DNA of 64,000 nucleotides from NCBI RefSeq assembly GCF_016745275.1, contig NZ_JADOEP010000010.1, positions 59,605-123,604 of the forward strand. The letters are read 5' to 3'. The stretch's first letter is position 1; every line of letters begins with the position of its first letter. The translations under genes were made by a program, and so were the position numbers. Of the stretch, positions 1 to 7,253 are shown one piece after another. The stretch comes from Enterococcus sp. BWB1-3 (GTDB taxonomy: Bacteria; Bacillota; Bacilli; Lactobacillales; Enterococcaceae). A model generated the notes under the pieces. That model saw only the letters and a program-made list of their open reading frames with translations. It was not told where the DNA came from and did not search any database.

Positions 1-1
1 A

Positions 2-250
2 GAGAATAGGGGCTACTTTGTTAAAGAAGGTTTTTATCTTTTTAAGGCAACTAAGAATGCCAAAAAAGTGTATAATTTGGAAGCAAATCACAGTTGTCTA
101 GTTTATGGGCTAGCTTTACCAAAAGTTGACGAAACAATTGCTGAATTAATTCAAAATGGGTGTAATCTGATACCCTTACATGAAGTACGAATTGTACAAG
201 TAAATGGGCAGAGAATGAGTGCACGAAAAGCGCCTATAAAATTAAACTGA
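2..250 (+). CDS. C-terminal part of an unidentified protein, cut by the window edge
   Basis: The reading frame is open from base 2 to a TGA at 248-250, so this is the last ~82 residues of a longer protein that begins outside the window. I do not recognise the family. The visible part mixes charged and hydrophobic residues, has no membrane segment, and ends in a basic stretch (RMSARKAPIKLN). The next gene starts 34 bases later on the same strand, so the two may be co-transcribed. The first internal GTG (68) is not a convincing start because the frame stays open upstream of it and no ribosome site precedes it. Confidence 0.55.
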   Translation, partial: ENRGYFVKEGFYLFKATKNAKKVYNLEANHSCLVYGLALPKVDETIAELIQNGCNLIPLHEVRIVQVNGQRMSARKAPIKLN

Positions 251-284
251 TTAATAAATTATTTACTTGAAAGGAAGTGTTATT

Positions 285-1313
285 TTGGCATATTCAGAAT
301 TTAAAAGTAAGTTTATCAACGACTTATCCCGATTTGAAAATGTACGGGGGAAAATCCCGGTATTAAAGAGAGCTTTGGACGAAGCGGTTATTAATGAGCT
401 TCCTAAGAGGGACAAGCAGCTATCTTTTCAAGTTAGAGATTATACAAACACTGATTCATTGAGAATAAGTCATAATTCTCCATATTTGATGTGTAAATAT
501 TCAAATGAAGAAAATTGCCTTTTGGTTGGAACGCTAGCACCTTCATGGGCATCTGGCTGGAGGAACATATCAAAAGATGTTTTTGTTTCGGAACAAATAG
601 ATAGTTTTTTTCATTTGGCAAATCAGTATGTGTACCGTGGGTATCAAATCAATCTTATTGGAGCTATTGCGTTAACGTATGGACGGCATTGTGATTTCAG
701 AGGTCATATGTTAAAACAGTTTAAATTACCATACTGCATTTCTGAATATACTTCGTTTATTGAAGATATTCCAACCACCAGAACTAAAAAAAATCATATA
801 TTGGAAAGATATTTGGAAATAATTAATTCATTTGATCCCGGTGTAAATAAAGTATTGTATTATTATATTCGAGCGCTGTCACTTCTTGAATCTGGATACG
901 GAGAAGAAGCAATAACAAATGCTGATAACGCCATAGATGCTATATTTCAAGCTGTTAAGAAACATAAAAGTCTTCCAACAATGTCTAGAAAACAAATGTA
1001 TCCTATTGTACATGAGGAAATACGGTTTTCCCAAGGTATTGTTAACCAACTTGAAAATTTATACCAATTGCGGTGTAGTTTTTCTGCACATCCTGCGCAT
1101 TCAAAATGGTGGGACTTCTCTGAGATATATGAAGAAGAGATTGAGATGATAATGGATGCAGTAAAATCAACAATAATTAAATTTTTGATGTTCGAATCAA
1201 ATAACCGGAAAATAGAAAAAGTACCATCCAGTTGGTCTGAATGGTTTTTAGATAATTGTGAAATTATTTATGATGCTGTCTGGTTCAATAAGTTACCATA
1301 TTTAAATAGATAA
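285..1313 (+). CDS. Putative HEPN-like protein of unknown function
   Basis: A 342-residue soluble protein. I chose TTG 285 because AAGGAAG (271-277) lies 7 bases upstream; an in-frame TTG at 267 lacks such a site. The C-terminal third is helical, and around residues 263-269 it carries R-C-S-F-S-A-H, an R-x5-H arrangement of the kind found in HEPN ribonucleases, followed by acidic helices (EIYEEEIEMIMDAVKS). HEPN proteins are frequent toxins and phage-defence effectors. The motif is seen; the family call is an inference without a profile search. The gene lies next to a cut-off gene and two phage-type regulators and is followed by a terminator. Its AT-rich codon use matches the accessory region. 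Confidence 0.5.
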   Translation: MAYSEFKSKFINDLSRFENVRGKIPVLKRALDEAVINELPKRDKQLSFQVRDYTNTDSLRISHNSPYLMCKYSNEENCLLVGTLAPSWASGWRNISKDVFVSEQIDSFFHLANQYVYRGYQINLIGAIALTYGRHCDFRGHMLKQFKLPYCISEYTSFIEDIPTTRTKKNHILERYLEIINSFDPGVNKVLYYYIRALSLLESGYGEEAITNADNAIDAIFQAVKKHKSLPTMSRKQMYPIVHEEIRFSQGIVNQLENLYQLRCSFSAHPAHSKWWDFSEIYEEEIEMIMDAVKSTIIKFLMFESNNRKIEKVPSSWSEWFLDNCEIIYDAVWFNKLPYLNR

Positions 1314-1317
1314 GTCT

Positions 1318-1347
1318 GCCCACCGTACATGAAACGGTGGGTATTTT
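1318..1347. terminator. Intrinsic terminator after the HEPN-like gene
   Basis: GCCCACCGT and ACGGTGGGT form a GC-rich hairpin with a 7-base loop, followed by TATTTTAAAA. It lies between convergent genes and can serve both. Confidence 0.7.
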
Positions 1348-1354
1348 AAAATAG

Positions 1355-1690
1355 TTAATTATTTCGTAGTTGCTTTCTTTCCATTTCTTGTTTTTTGAGT
1401 AGCTTCATATAGTCAATTGTCCGTTGGGTGTCTTCCACAGTAAGAGACCGGTAAAGAGTGAGAAACTCTTCTTCTGATTCAACTGTATCCACGTCCAGAA
1501 AATGGCTTACAGGGGTTCCTAAAGCCTTTGAGAGCGCTGTGAGACTTTCCAAGCTGGGTTCAGTTACAGAGGTCTCCCACCTTGTAACAGCTTGCTGAGT
1601 TGAATGAATTCTCTTAGCTAGTTGTTTTTGTGTCCAGCCTAGAGCACGTCTTCTTTCTTTGATAGTTTTAGCATACTGTTTTTGTTTCAT
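1355..1690 (-). CDS. XRE-family (Cro/CI-type) transcriptional regulator
   Basis: 111 residues from ATG 1690, which has GAGAGG 8 bases upstream; a GTG at 1699 is less well placed. The helix-turn-helix covers roughly residues 7-60 (TIKERRRALGWTQKQLAKRI, then TQQAVTRWE and ALSKALGTPVSHFL). The tail is short, charged and acidic-to-basic, without a peptidase or sensor domain. It is divergent from a second XRE gene, and the 130 bases between them hold inverted copies of a CAACAACTTG motif, so the two proteins probably bind shared operators like a phage or mobile-element immunity switch. No metalloprotease (ImmA) partner is visible. Confidence 0.8.
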   Translation of the reverse strand: MKQKQYAKTIKERRRALGWTQKQLAKRIHSTQQAVTRWETSVTEPSLESLTALSKALGTPVSHFLDVDTVESEEEFLTLYRSLTVEDTQRTIDYMKLLKKQEMERKQLRNN

Positions 1691-1715
1691 TCGATACACC
1701 TCTCTTTTGTTATAT

Positions 1716-1732
1716 TACAACAACTTGTTGTA
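1716..1732. promoter_or_regulatory. Probable operator between divergent XRE genes
   Basis: TACAACAA-C-TTGTTGTA is a perfect 8-bp inverted repeat around one base. A further copy of the half-site sequence CAACAACTTG occurs in inverted orientation at 1783-1792 (CAAGTTGTTG), just before the rightward regulator. Placement between two divergent HTH genes supports an operator role. Confidence 0.6.
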
Positions 1733-1819
1733 TTTGTATTGATAATAAACAATAAAAAACTATATAACGAGTTGAAATACATCAAGTTGTTGTTTATAAT
1801 GATGCTGAGGAGTGAGCGG

Positions 1820-2029
1820 ATGAAGAAGACTAGCGGGCTTAGTCAGTATAGAGAAGCAAAAGGAATTTCTCAAATTGAATTAGCTGAAAAGATGGGTGTA
1901 ACACAACAGTGTATCAGTTCATGGCAGACAGGACGTACATTTCCAAAGCCATACCAGATGAAACAATTGTCAGAGATTTTGGAAGTTTCAATAGAAGAAC
2001 TTTTTTACGAAGAGTTTAACAAAGTATAG
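1820..2029 (+). CDS. Small XRE-family regulator
   Basis: 69 residues from ATG 1820, chosen because GAGGAG at 1807-1812 sits 7 bases upstream; longer in-frame extensions run into the operator region. Nearly the whole protein is one helix-turn-helix (YREAKGISQIELAEKMGVTQQCISSWQ) plus a C-terminal helix ending EELFYEEF. It resembles small Cro-like or excisionase-control repressors of integrative elements. It pairs with the divergent regulator at 1355-1690 across a shared inverted operator. Confidence 0.75.
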   Translation: MKKTSGLSQYREAKGISQIELAEKMGVTQQCISSWQTGRTFPKPYQMKQLSEILEVSIEELFYEEFNKV

Positions 2030-2348
2030 TAATTGGATGTGAAAATGCAACCTTACCCCGTTGTTTTTTGACCGTACTTGTACACCTGTGGCAATAGCAG
2101 ACAAGTTACTTGGGGTGTATTTTTTTCGGCTTTTGGAATCCGACTATATTTTTTCGTATCTGAAATTAATTAGAAATACCCCCTGTAAGTGCTGATATAA
2201 CAATGTTTTGACTGTTTCAGATAGTAACAGCCAATAAAGGAGTTTTCTGGCATTTTTGACCGTTTTATATCACTAAATAGTACTGTTTTTTTAAGAAATA
2301 GCTATATGCAATGTTTCATTTATAGTTGAAATCAGGAGGAAAAGAAGA
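2030..2348. other. Intergenic stretch, no gene seen
   Basis: About 320 AT-rich bases without a convincing reading frame. It contains runs of T (2094-2130 region) and the leader of the following lipoprotein gene, whose ribosome site AGGAGGA is at about 2335-2341. A loose terminator-like pairing (TACCCC near 2054 with GGGGTG near 2113, then seven T) is possible. Confidence 0.4.
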
Positions 2349-2894
2349 ATGAAATTTGTTTTGAAGAATAAAAAGAAAATAGGGGTAATTGCCATTATCA
2401 TTTTTGCGGTTCTTGCTATCTTTGGCAGTTGTAATAAAAAGGGTTTTGCAGGTTATTACAATGGAACAGATGAAAAAGGGAACAATTATTCTATTGAAAT
2501 TACCAAAGACAAACTAAAACTATTACAAGGGAATCAGCTAACCGAACATGATTATAAAGTAGAAGATATTAGAACAGATGAAGGAAAGTATATAAATACT
2601 GCTTTATATGTTACCGAGCAAGACACTACAGGCACCTTTATAAGCTTTGGGGAAGCCAAAGAAGAGAAAGGCGTTTACGCTATGGTGATATCACGTGACG
2701 GGGCTAACACTTTAAACCTTGCTACTATGCACAAGGTAGACAAGAAATCTAGTCCGATAGTTGAACAAGAAAAAGGTGTTTTAAGCTTCTTAAAAGTATG
2801 TATATTCGCTTTAATCGGTGTAGGTGTAATAGCCTATGTACAACATAAGAAACAGCTAAGGGGGACGTACAATGACAAAGAAGGAAGTGCATAA
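2349..2894 (+). CDS. Membrane-anchored putative lipoprotein, function unknown
   Basis: 181 residues with a strong AGGAGGA ribosome site. The N-terminus is a basic head then a hydrophobic stretch (about residues 11-26) ending IFGSC, a poor but possible lipobox. A middle region rich in beta-type sequence follows (GYYNGTDEKGNNYSIEITKD and similar), then a second transmembrane segment near residues 143-163 and a basic tail. It could be a lipoprotein with an extra anchor or a two-pass protein. It overlaps the next gene by 23 bases, indicating translational coupling. I cannot assign a function; such genes are common cargo of integrative elements. Confidence 0.6.
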   Translation: MKFVLKNKKKIGVIAIIIFAVLAIFGSCNKKGFAGYYNGTDEKGNNYSIEITKDKLKLLQGNQLTEHDYKVEDIRTDEGKYINTALYVTEQDTTGTFISFGEAKEEKGVYAMVISRDGANTLNLATMHKVDKKSSPIVEQEKGVLSFLKVCIFALIGVGVIAYVQHKKQLRGTYNDKEGSA

Positions 2895-3243
2895 AAGAAT
2901 ACCACTTTTTGGAATAGTCATCATCTTTATAATGCTATTAAGCGGGTGTAGTAAAAGTGAATTTGATGGATTTTATAGAGAGTTTGGCGTAAGTGCTACA
3001 GATAATCCCATTGAGTTACGTATTAAGGGAACAAAAGTAACTTATTTCTATGAAGGGACACCAACAACAAAGGACGGAGCTATCATAGACTATAAGGGAG
3101 TAAAAGCGATCAGCACAACCTCAGCACATGCTAACGGCGAGGTTATTATTACCAAAGATAAAAATAATGATAAATTATTGTATGTATCCTTTTTAGATAC
3201 AGGTTTCTATACTAAGTTCATTGTAAGTAAAGATACGAGATGA
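2872..3243 (+). CDS. Small lipoprotein, function unknown
   Basis: 123 residues. A basic N-terminus and hydrophobic core end in LLSGC, a good lipobox, so the mature protein is probably lipid-anchored at Cys26 on the outer face of the membrane. The mature part begins SKSEFDGFYREFG and looks all-beta. It shares a layout with the preceding protein (short N-terminal anchor, then a G-(Y/F)-Y motif), suggesting distant paralogy. The start lies inside the preceding gene (23-base overlap). Confidence 0.65.
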   Translation: MTKKEVHKRIPLFGIVIIFIMLLSGCSKSEFDGFYREFGVSATDNPIELRIKGTKVTYFYEGTPTTKDGAIIDYKGVKAISTTSAHANGEVIITKDKNNDKLLYVSFLDTGFYTKFIVSKDTR

Positions 3244-3346
3244 AAAGTTATATGGAAGACTATAAGTTAAGGTGCTATCACACGGGGGAGAGGGAACACT
3301 TTACAGCTTGTTGCTGACAGGAAATACATGAAAGAGGTCAAGACTA

Positions 3347-3574
3347 ATGAATGAAGACAATAGAATTACTGAAGGACAACTTGCCTATCATATGAAACGC
3401 TATAGAACTATAAGCATTCAAGCGGTTGCCGGATTTTCTGTTATGCTTGTTTTCTTTATGGGACTATGGACAACTATACCTTTTATCATATTTATGCTAG
3501 TAGGAAGAGCATGGTTCTTGAAGCAGTATGAAAGGAATATCAGAGATACCCGTGAGATTGTAAAAGATGAATGA
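3347..3574 (+). CDS. Small two-pass membrane protein, function unknown
   Basis: 75 residues with a hydrophobic region at about residues 24-55 that can form two closely spaced membrane spans, flanked by charged ends (MNEDNRITEGQLAYHMKRYR and a KQYERNIRDTREIVKDE tail). AAAGAGG lies about 10 bases upstream. It follows the two lipoprotein genes by 103 bases on the same strand and may be part of the same transcript. Confidence 0.5.
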   Translation: MNEDNRITEGQLAYHMKRYRTISIQAVAGFSVMLVFFMGLWTTIPFIIFMLVGRAWFLKQYERNIRDTREIVKDE

Positions 3575-3649
3575 GACTATAAGAAGTAATAGAGATAAGT
3601 GATAAATACGTGTAAAGGCTTTGTGATAACAGCTAATAATTACTATTAG

Positions 3650-3684
3650 ATCAGTTGAAGGTGAGTGCTTTCAACTGATTTTTG
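3650..3684 (+). terminator. Intrinsic terminator after the lipoprotein cluster
   Basis: ATCAGTTGAA(G) pairs with TTCAACTGAT around a short loop, followed by TTTTTG. It closes the 2349-3574 gene group. Confidence 0.65.
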
Positions 3685-3738
3685 CTATAATTAGAGTTAA
3701 GTAAAACTATGCATATAATAAGAAAATGAGGTAGTAGA

Positions 3739-4269
3739 ATGGGTCAAAATCTATTTAATAAATTTAATGAATTAGCAAAAAATATTAATGTTTCTACTTT
3801 TTCAAAAGCAAAAAAATATTTGAACAAACAAGGGTTTGAATACAAGAAGATTTCCGGTACAGATGCTGATGAACTAAAGGAACTAAAAGGAATAGGAATA
3901 TATATTTTTGTTTTTACCTCTATACCAAAAAACTTTAGTGAACTATGGAATCAACATAAATTAGTAGCAAATAAAATGGATGCAAGCGTTTCTCCAATAA
4001 ATCCCAATAGAAAATCAAAAATAATGTATATAGGGAAAACCACAAAACAAAGTCTATCAGTCCGGGTAAAGAAACATTTTTTGGACATACATAACAACAA
4101 GAGAACTGGTTCCATGAAATTAGGAGCAGATATAATAATTAATAGTGGACTTAAGTATGAGTGTCACGTTTTTGAGATAGAAAAAGGAACAGCTATGAGT
4201 GAACCTATTGTTACTTTTCTAGAACAGATACTTCATGAACAACTCCAACCTAGAATAGGAAGAGCATAG
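3739..4269 (+). CDS. Stand-alone GIY-YIG nuclease-like protein
   Basis: 176 residues. The GIY-YIG signature is visible as GIGIYIF (about residues 51-57) and IMYIGKTTKQSLSVRVKKHF (about 94-113), with the conserved Arg after the second motif and a late Glu in FLEQILHEQ. About 35 residues separate the two halves, longer than in a minimal domain, so there is an insertion. No zinc finger or methyltransferase domain is attached. GIY-YIG proteins cleave DNA as homing, restriction or repair nucleases; which applies here is not visible. It sits alone between two terminators, next to a decayed integrase. Confidence 0.65.
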   Translation: MGQNLFNKFNELAKNINVSTFSKAKKYLNKQGFEYKKISGTDADELKELKGIGIYIFVFTSIPKNFSELWNQHKLVANKMDASVSPINPNRKSKIMYIGKTTKQSLSVRVKKHFLDIHNNKRTGSMKLGADIIINSGLKYECHVFEIEKGTAMSEPIVTFLEQILHEQLQPRIGRA

Positions 4270-4313
4270 CTATATGGGTTCGTTGTAATATGAGAATCTA
4301 AGACACAGAAAAC

Positions 4314-4347
4314 AAGAGTTGACAGACTGATTTCTATCAACTCTTAT
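4314..4347 (+). terminator. Terminator after the GIY-YIG gene
   Basis: AAGAGTTGA pairs with TCAACTCTT around a 14-base loop, followed by ATTCTATT. Confidence 0.5.
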
Positions 4348-4492
4348 TCTATTCCTCAGCGGGTATTTTTTGACTCCGTTTCTGACTCCGTCTTATTGGT
4401 TTTAGTTGAACTCGGGTGAGTATCTAAACTAGTTATTTCTTAATTTCTGTTCCCATATGACTTGCGTTGAACCCTATTGATATTGACTTTTC

Positions 4493-4543
4493 AGACTATA
4501 TTGAACAAGGGAAGATAGCGAAAGTGAATACGGAAAAGGCTTA
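4493..4543 (+). repeat. Short repeat / coding remnant (copy 1)
   Basis: AGACTATATTGAACAAGG and the following ~22 bases recur in slightly changed form at 8611-8650. In one frame both copies read D-Y-(I/V)-E-Q-G-K-I-A-K-V followed soon by a stop (TAA at 4541-4543), as if each were the 3' end of the same gene family. No intact gene precedes either copy. Confidence 0.5.
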
Positions 4544-4617
4544 ACATAAGCATTCTTCCCTTGTTAATGAAATATCAAATCAGTAATGACTACATTTTGA
4601 CTACACAAAGTTGTAAA

Positions 4618-5202
4618 TTAAAATGCCATGTATTTGGCAAAGTTTTCAGCAGTCTCATTTTGTTTGGCTTTAGTTACCTTAATGTAGATATCAGTTGTAA
4701 CTTTTGTAGACTTATGACCGAATCTTTGTGAAACATCTTTAATACTTGCACCACTTTCAAAAAGCAATGAAGCATTTGTTTTTCTAAAGTCATGAACTTT
4801 TATTATTTTCATATCTGGAAAGTGTTTCTGTACTTTTGCCATTACATGATTGGGGTAAGATTTTCCAAGATATTGTTTTTCTCTATAAAGTACCGATTGG
4901 CTAAAGACTACATTGTCTTCAAAATTATTATTTCTAATACCCAGAGAGAGTTTACGTTGGAGGATGTTGTTTTTCTATTCTTTTAAGATAGATGCTGTAT
5001 GATTGTCTATTCTAATTGTTCGATTAGATGAATCAGTCTTTGTAGACTGTACAAGTAGTTTGCCGTTCTGTAACTCCATAAGCGTTTTATCAATAGAGAT
5101 TATTTGATTTTTGAAATCAATGTCTTTCTATTGTAAAGTCATAGCTTCAACTTTTTTTTAGCCTAAGAATGCTAATACTCTAACGATCAAATGACCCACT
5201 GT
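4618..5202 (-). pseudogene. int: Tyrosine recombinase (phage-type integrase), decayed
   Basis: The 3' half of an integrase can be read in one continuous frame interrupted by three stops: TAA at 5158-5160 and TAG at 5128-5130 and 4975-4977. Both amber codons fall where related integrases have Trp (LQ-W-KDID and KE-W-K). The C-terminal catalytic part from Met 4842 is intact: HDFRKTNASLLFESG (His and Arg), then FGHKSTKVTTDIYIKV (His and the nucleophilic Tyr). The N-terminal arm- and core-binding domains are missing beyond 5202. The gene can no longer make an enzyme; it marks a former integrative element. Confidence 0.8.
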
Positions 5203-5206
5203 AATT

Positions 5207-5512
5207 ATGGATATAATGGTAAATGACCACGATACAATTTGGGCAAATAACGGGAAGCCGGCTGTGACAATTTATAGGTATTCAGGATCTGGCAATGCTT
5301 CAGTTATTCCGGATGGCTCAACTAATACTTTATCAAACACGAGTAACAGCAATAAAAATAAAGTTTATCAAGTTGATGAATTGGTGTTTGTCAATGGCAT
5401 TTGATAGGTTCGTTGTGACTATCTATGTCCGGTCGAATTTGATTGGACCCAGAACGGCAGTGGGAACTATTACTGGGTATCTGTTCAATTCCGGAACGGC
5501 GGTCAAGTTTGA
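5207..5512 (+). pseudogene. Remnant of a phage endolysin or peptidase C-terminal domain
   Basis: One frame reads AVTIYRYSGSGNASVIPDGS, then NKVYQVDELVFVNGI, two stops (TGA 5402-5404, TAG 5405-5407), and in the same frame VRCDYLCPVEFDWTQNG to a final TGA at 5510-5512. Replacing the stops by Trp and Gln restores a smooth sequence of the type I associate with SH3-like domains at the end of Lactobacillales phage lysins. The assignment is from memory of such sequences and is tentative. It starts 5 bases from the integrase remnant, a typical prophage junction. Confidence 0.45.
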
Positions 5513-5556
5513 CTGAGCACTTGGGATAAGAAACATTTGATTAAAGGGTAAAGAGG

Positions 5557-5591
5557 AACCCCTATCTCGATTCATAGTTGAGATGGGGGTT
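5557..5591 (-). terminator. Hairpin between lysin remnant and protease gene
   Basis: AACCCCTATCTC pairs with GAGATGGGGGTT around an 11-base loop. On the minus strand it lies just after the protease stop codon. The U-run is weak (TTCCTCTTT). Confidence 0.55.
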
Positions 5592-5595
5592 GGAA

Positions 5596-6771
5596 TTACC
5601 AATTATAGATTGTGCTATCCCATACGTAACTACCCCCAGGAACAGGTATAACAAACGGATAGGTATCTCCTAAAACAGTCATAGGATAATTCCACCATGG
5701 ATTCCAGAGATAATAAACTCTATGTGCTCCTATACCATGATCTACCCAACCAAAGAGCGCAAATGCATGTCTTGACTTATTAATTGAAGTTGAGCCGCTA
5801 TATCCTTGCGTGCCTAAATATATTGCATTGCCTTTTCTCAAGTCGGTTAAGATTTGATCGTGATAAATAACACTGCCAACTCTTATGGGAGCTGTGGATC
5901 TTGAACGACCATATTGTACTAATTGATCTTGATTAACTCCTTTAGTTTGCCGTTCAGCGGGCGTTAAGGAAGGAAAAGTATAGTTTAGTATATCTATTGC
6001 ACGCGTTGGACGAGCATCTTGCTTATTGCTCAAAATACCTGCTACAGCATAAGCAGCGCACCATGGTAAGTCAGTTTGAATTTCGTTTATGGCAAAGCTG
6101 ATCATTGTATGGGTAGGACTAACAGATAGGCTGGATCTTGCTTTTGATGGATCAGAATTTGATTGCACATCTACTTGCGTTTCAACTGAAACATCTTTCA
6201 CTTCAACATCTTCAGTAGGAACTGCGATATTTACCGCAGGATCGGGTTGTGCTACCCATGGAATTTGATTTTCTTTCGGAGCTTCATAAATTTTTTCTAG
6301 CCCATCATTGACTTTAAAATAAATATCATTGTTTGATACAAAAAATGATACAATTTGTCCTTCATTTGTTGATAAGATGCTATTGATTTCATCGACTAAG
6401 AACCGGGTAAGAGATGAGGTAAATCCATATTCACCGTTGTCTCTAACTAAGTATAGATACTCTACTTTATCATTAAAAAAAACAGGATAATAAATTGTGC
6501 TTTTTTCAGCATCTTCGCCATCAAACATAGAAAATGACGATCCTAACACAAAATCGTTTATAGATTTTGTGTTTTCTTCAAGTATTAATATAGAGGAGAG
6601 GGAGAGACTGAAATCTTTTTTAGCAAATTCCTCAATATCATTTGACACAACAGTAGTTTCAACTTTCAGACCCTCACCGGCAACTTGAGTCTCTGCATTT
6701 ACCTTATCAACATTTACCCATAGTGAACCAAATAGTACCAATAAATAGATTACCCAAAACTTCTTTTTCAT
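5596..6771 (-). CDS. Secreted papain-fold cysteine protease, staphopain-like (C47 type)
   Basis: 391 residues from ATG 6771, with AGGGGG about 6 bases upstream (a TTG six bases earlier is less likely). Residues 1-28 form a signal peptide ending VNA-E. A ~200-residue propeptide-like region follows, then a papain-type domain with the full set of catalytic residues: Gln232 and Cys238 in QTDLPWCAAYA (the six-residue spacing of papain Gln19/Cys25), His335 in RHAFALFGW and Asn357 in WNPWW. The layout of long pro-region plus ~180-residue catalytic domain fits staphopains, which are secreted zymogens. A lipoprotein gene lies 38 bases upstream on the same strand. Target proteins are unknown. The intact reading frame contrasts with the wrecked phage genes beside it. 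Confidence 0.75.
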   Translation of the reverse strand: MKKKFWVIYLLVLFGSLWVNVDKVNAETQVAGEGLKVETTVVSNDIEEFAKKDFSLSLSSILILEENTKSINDFVLGSSFSMFDGEDAEKSTIYYPVFFNDKVEYLYLVRDNGEYGFTSSLTRFLVDEINSILSTNEGQIVSFFVSNNDIYFKVNDGLEKIYEAPKENQIPWVAQPDPAVNIAVPTEDVEVKDVSVETQVDVQSNSDPSKARSSLSVSPTHTMISFAINEIQTDLPWCAAYAVAGILSNKQDARPTRAIDILNYTFPSLTPAERQTKGVNQDQLVQYGRSRSTAPIRVGSVIYHDQILTDLRKGNAIYLGTQGYSGSTSINKSRHAFALFGWVDHGIGAHRVYYLWNPWWNYPMTVLGDTYPFVIPVPGGSYVWDSTIYNW

Positions 6772-6809
6772 ACACAACCCCCTAAATTTTTATAAACAAA
6801 CATTTATTA

Positions 6810-7253
6810 TTAAATGTCTAGTTTCTTAAATTGAATAGGTCTTCCTGTTCCTTCTGTGGACTCAGCATAAATACCATTAAGGAAAGTTAACTCATTGTTA
6901 TCTAGTAGTAAATTAATGAAGTGATCCTCTTGCTCATTTACTAAATTTAAGGAACTATCTTTGATTTCCAAAATTTTATATTCAAAGAAGTCCCTTTTAC
7001 TTTCACCTTCAGAAAGAGTAATATTAAATAGTCTACTTTCACTTGTTTGTATGACTAAAGAGTAATCTTTATCTGTATTAATACCTTTCCAAGTACCTAT
7101 GAATTGTTTTAATGTTGGTTCAGAATTATTGCTACTATCAAAAGATGGCTCAATGTTTTGCTTATTAAAAACTTCACTAGTATTGTTAGGAGAATAACAA
7201 GATGTGACAATTAGACCTGAAATTATTAAAATAAATAAAGTTATATATTTCAT
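6810..7253 (-). CDS. Lipoprotein encoded upstream of the protease
   Basis: 147 residues with GAAGGTGA upstream. A short hydrophobic signal ends IVTSC, so the mature protein should be lipidated at Cys19 and stay at the membrane. The mature part is Asn/Ser-rich for ~30 residues and then appears all-beta (FIGTWKGINTDKDYSLVI onward), like a small lipocalin or inhibitor barrel. With only 38 bases to the protease start it is probably in the same transcript. A cell-bound inhibitor or chaperone for the protease is a reasonable guess, by analogy with staphopain/staphostatin gene pairs, but there is no sequence match I can claim. Confidence 0.6.
   Translation of the reverse strand: MKYITLFILIISGLIVTSCYSPNNTSEVFNKQNIEPSFDSSNNSEPTLKQFIGTWKGINTDKDYSLVIQTSESRLFNITLSEGESKRDFFEYKILEIKDSSLNLVNEQEDHFINLLLDNNELTFLNGIYAESTEGTGRPIQFKKLDI

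Noticed and set aside
4618..5512. Amber/opal suppression or recoding of the integrase and lysin genes
   Set aside because: All intact genes here end in ordinary stops, and three different stop codons are involved along with lost N-termini. Plain decay explains it.
5295..5516. 73-codon frame overlapping the lysin remnant
   Set aside because: Out of frame with the recognisable lysin sequence; shadow.
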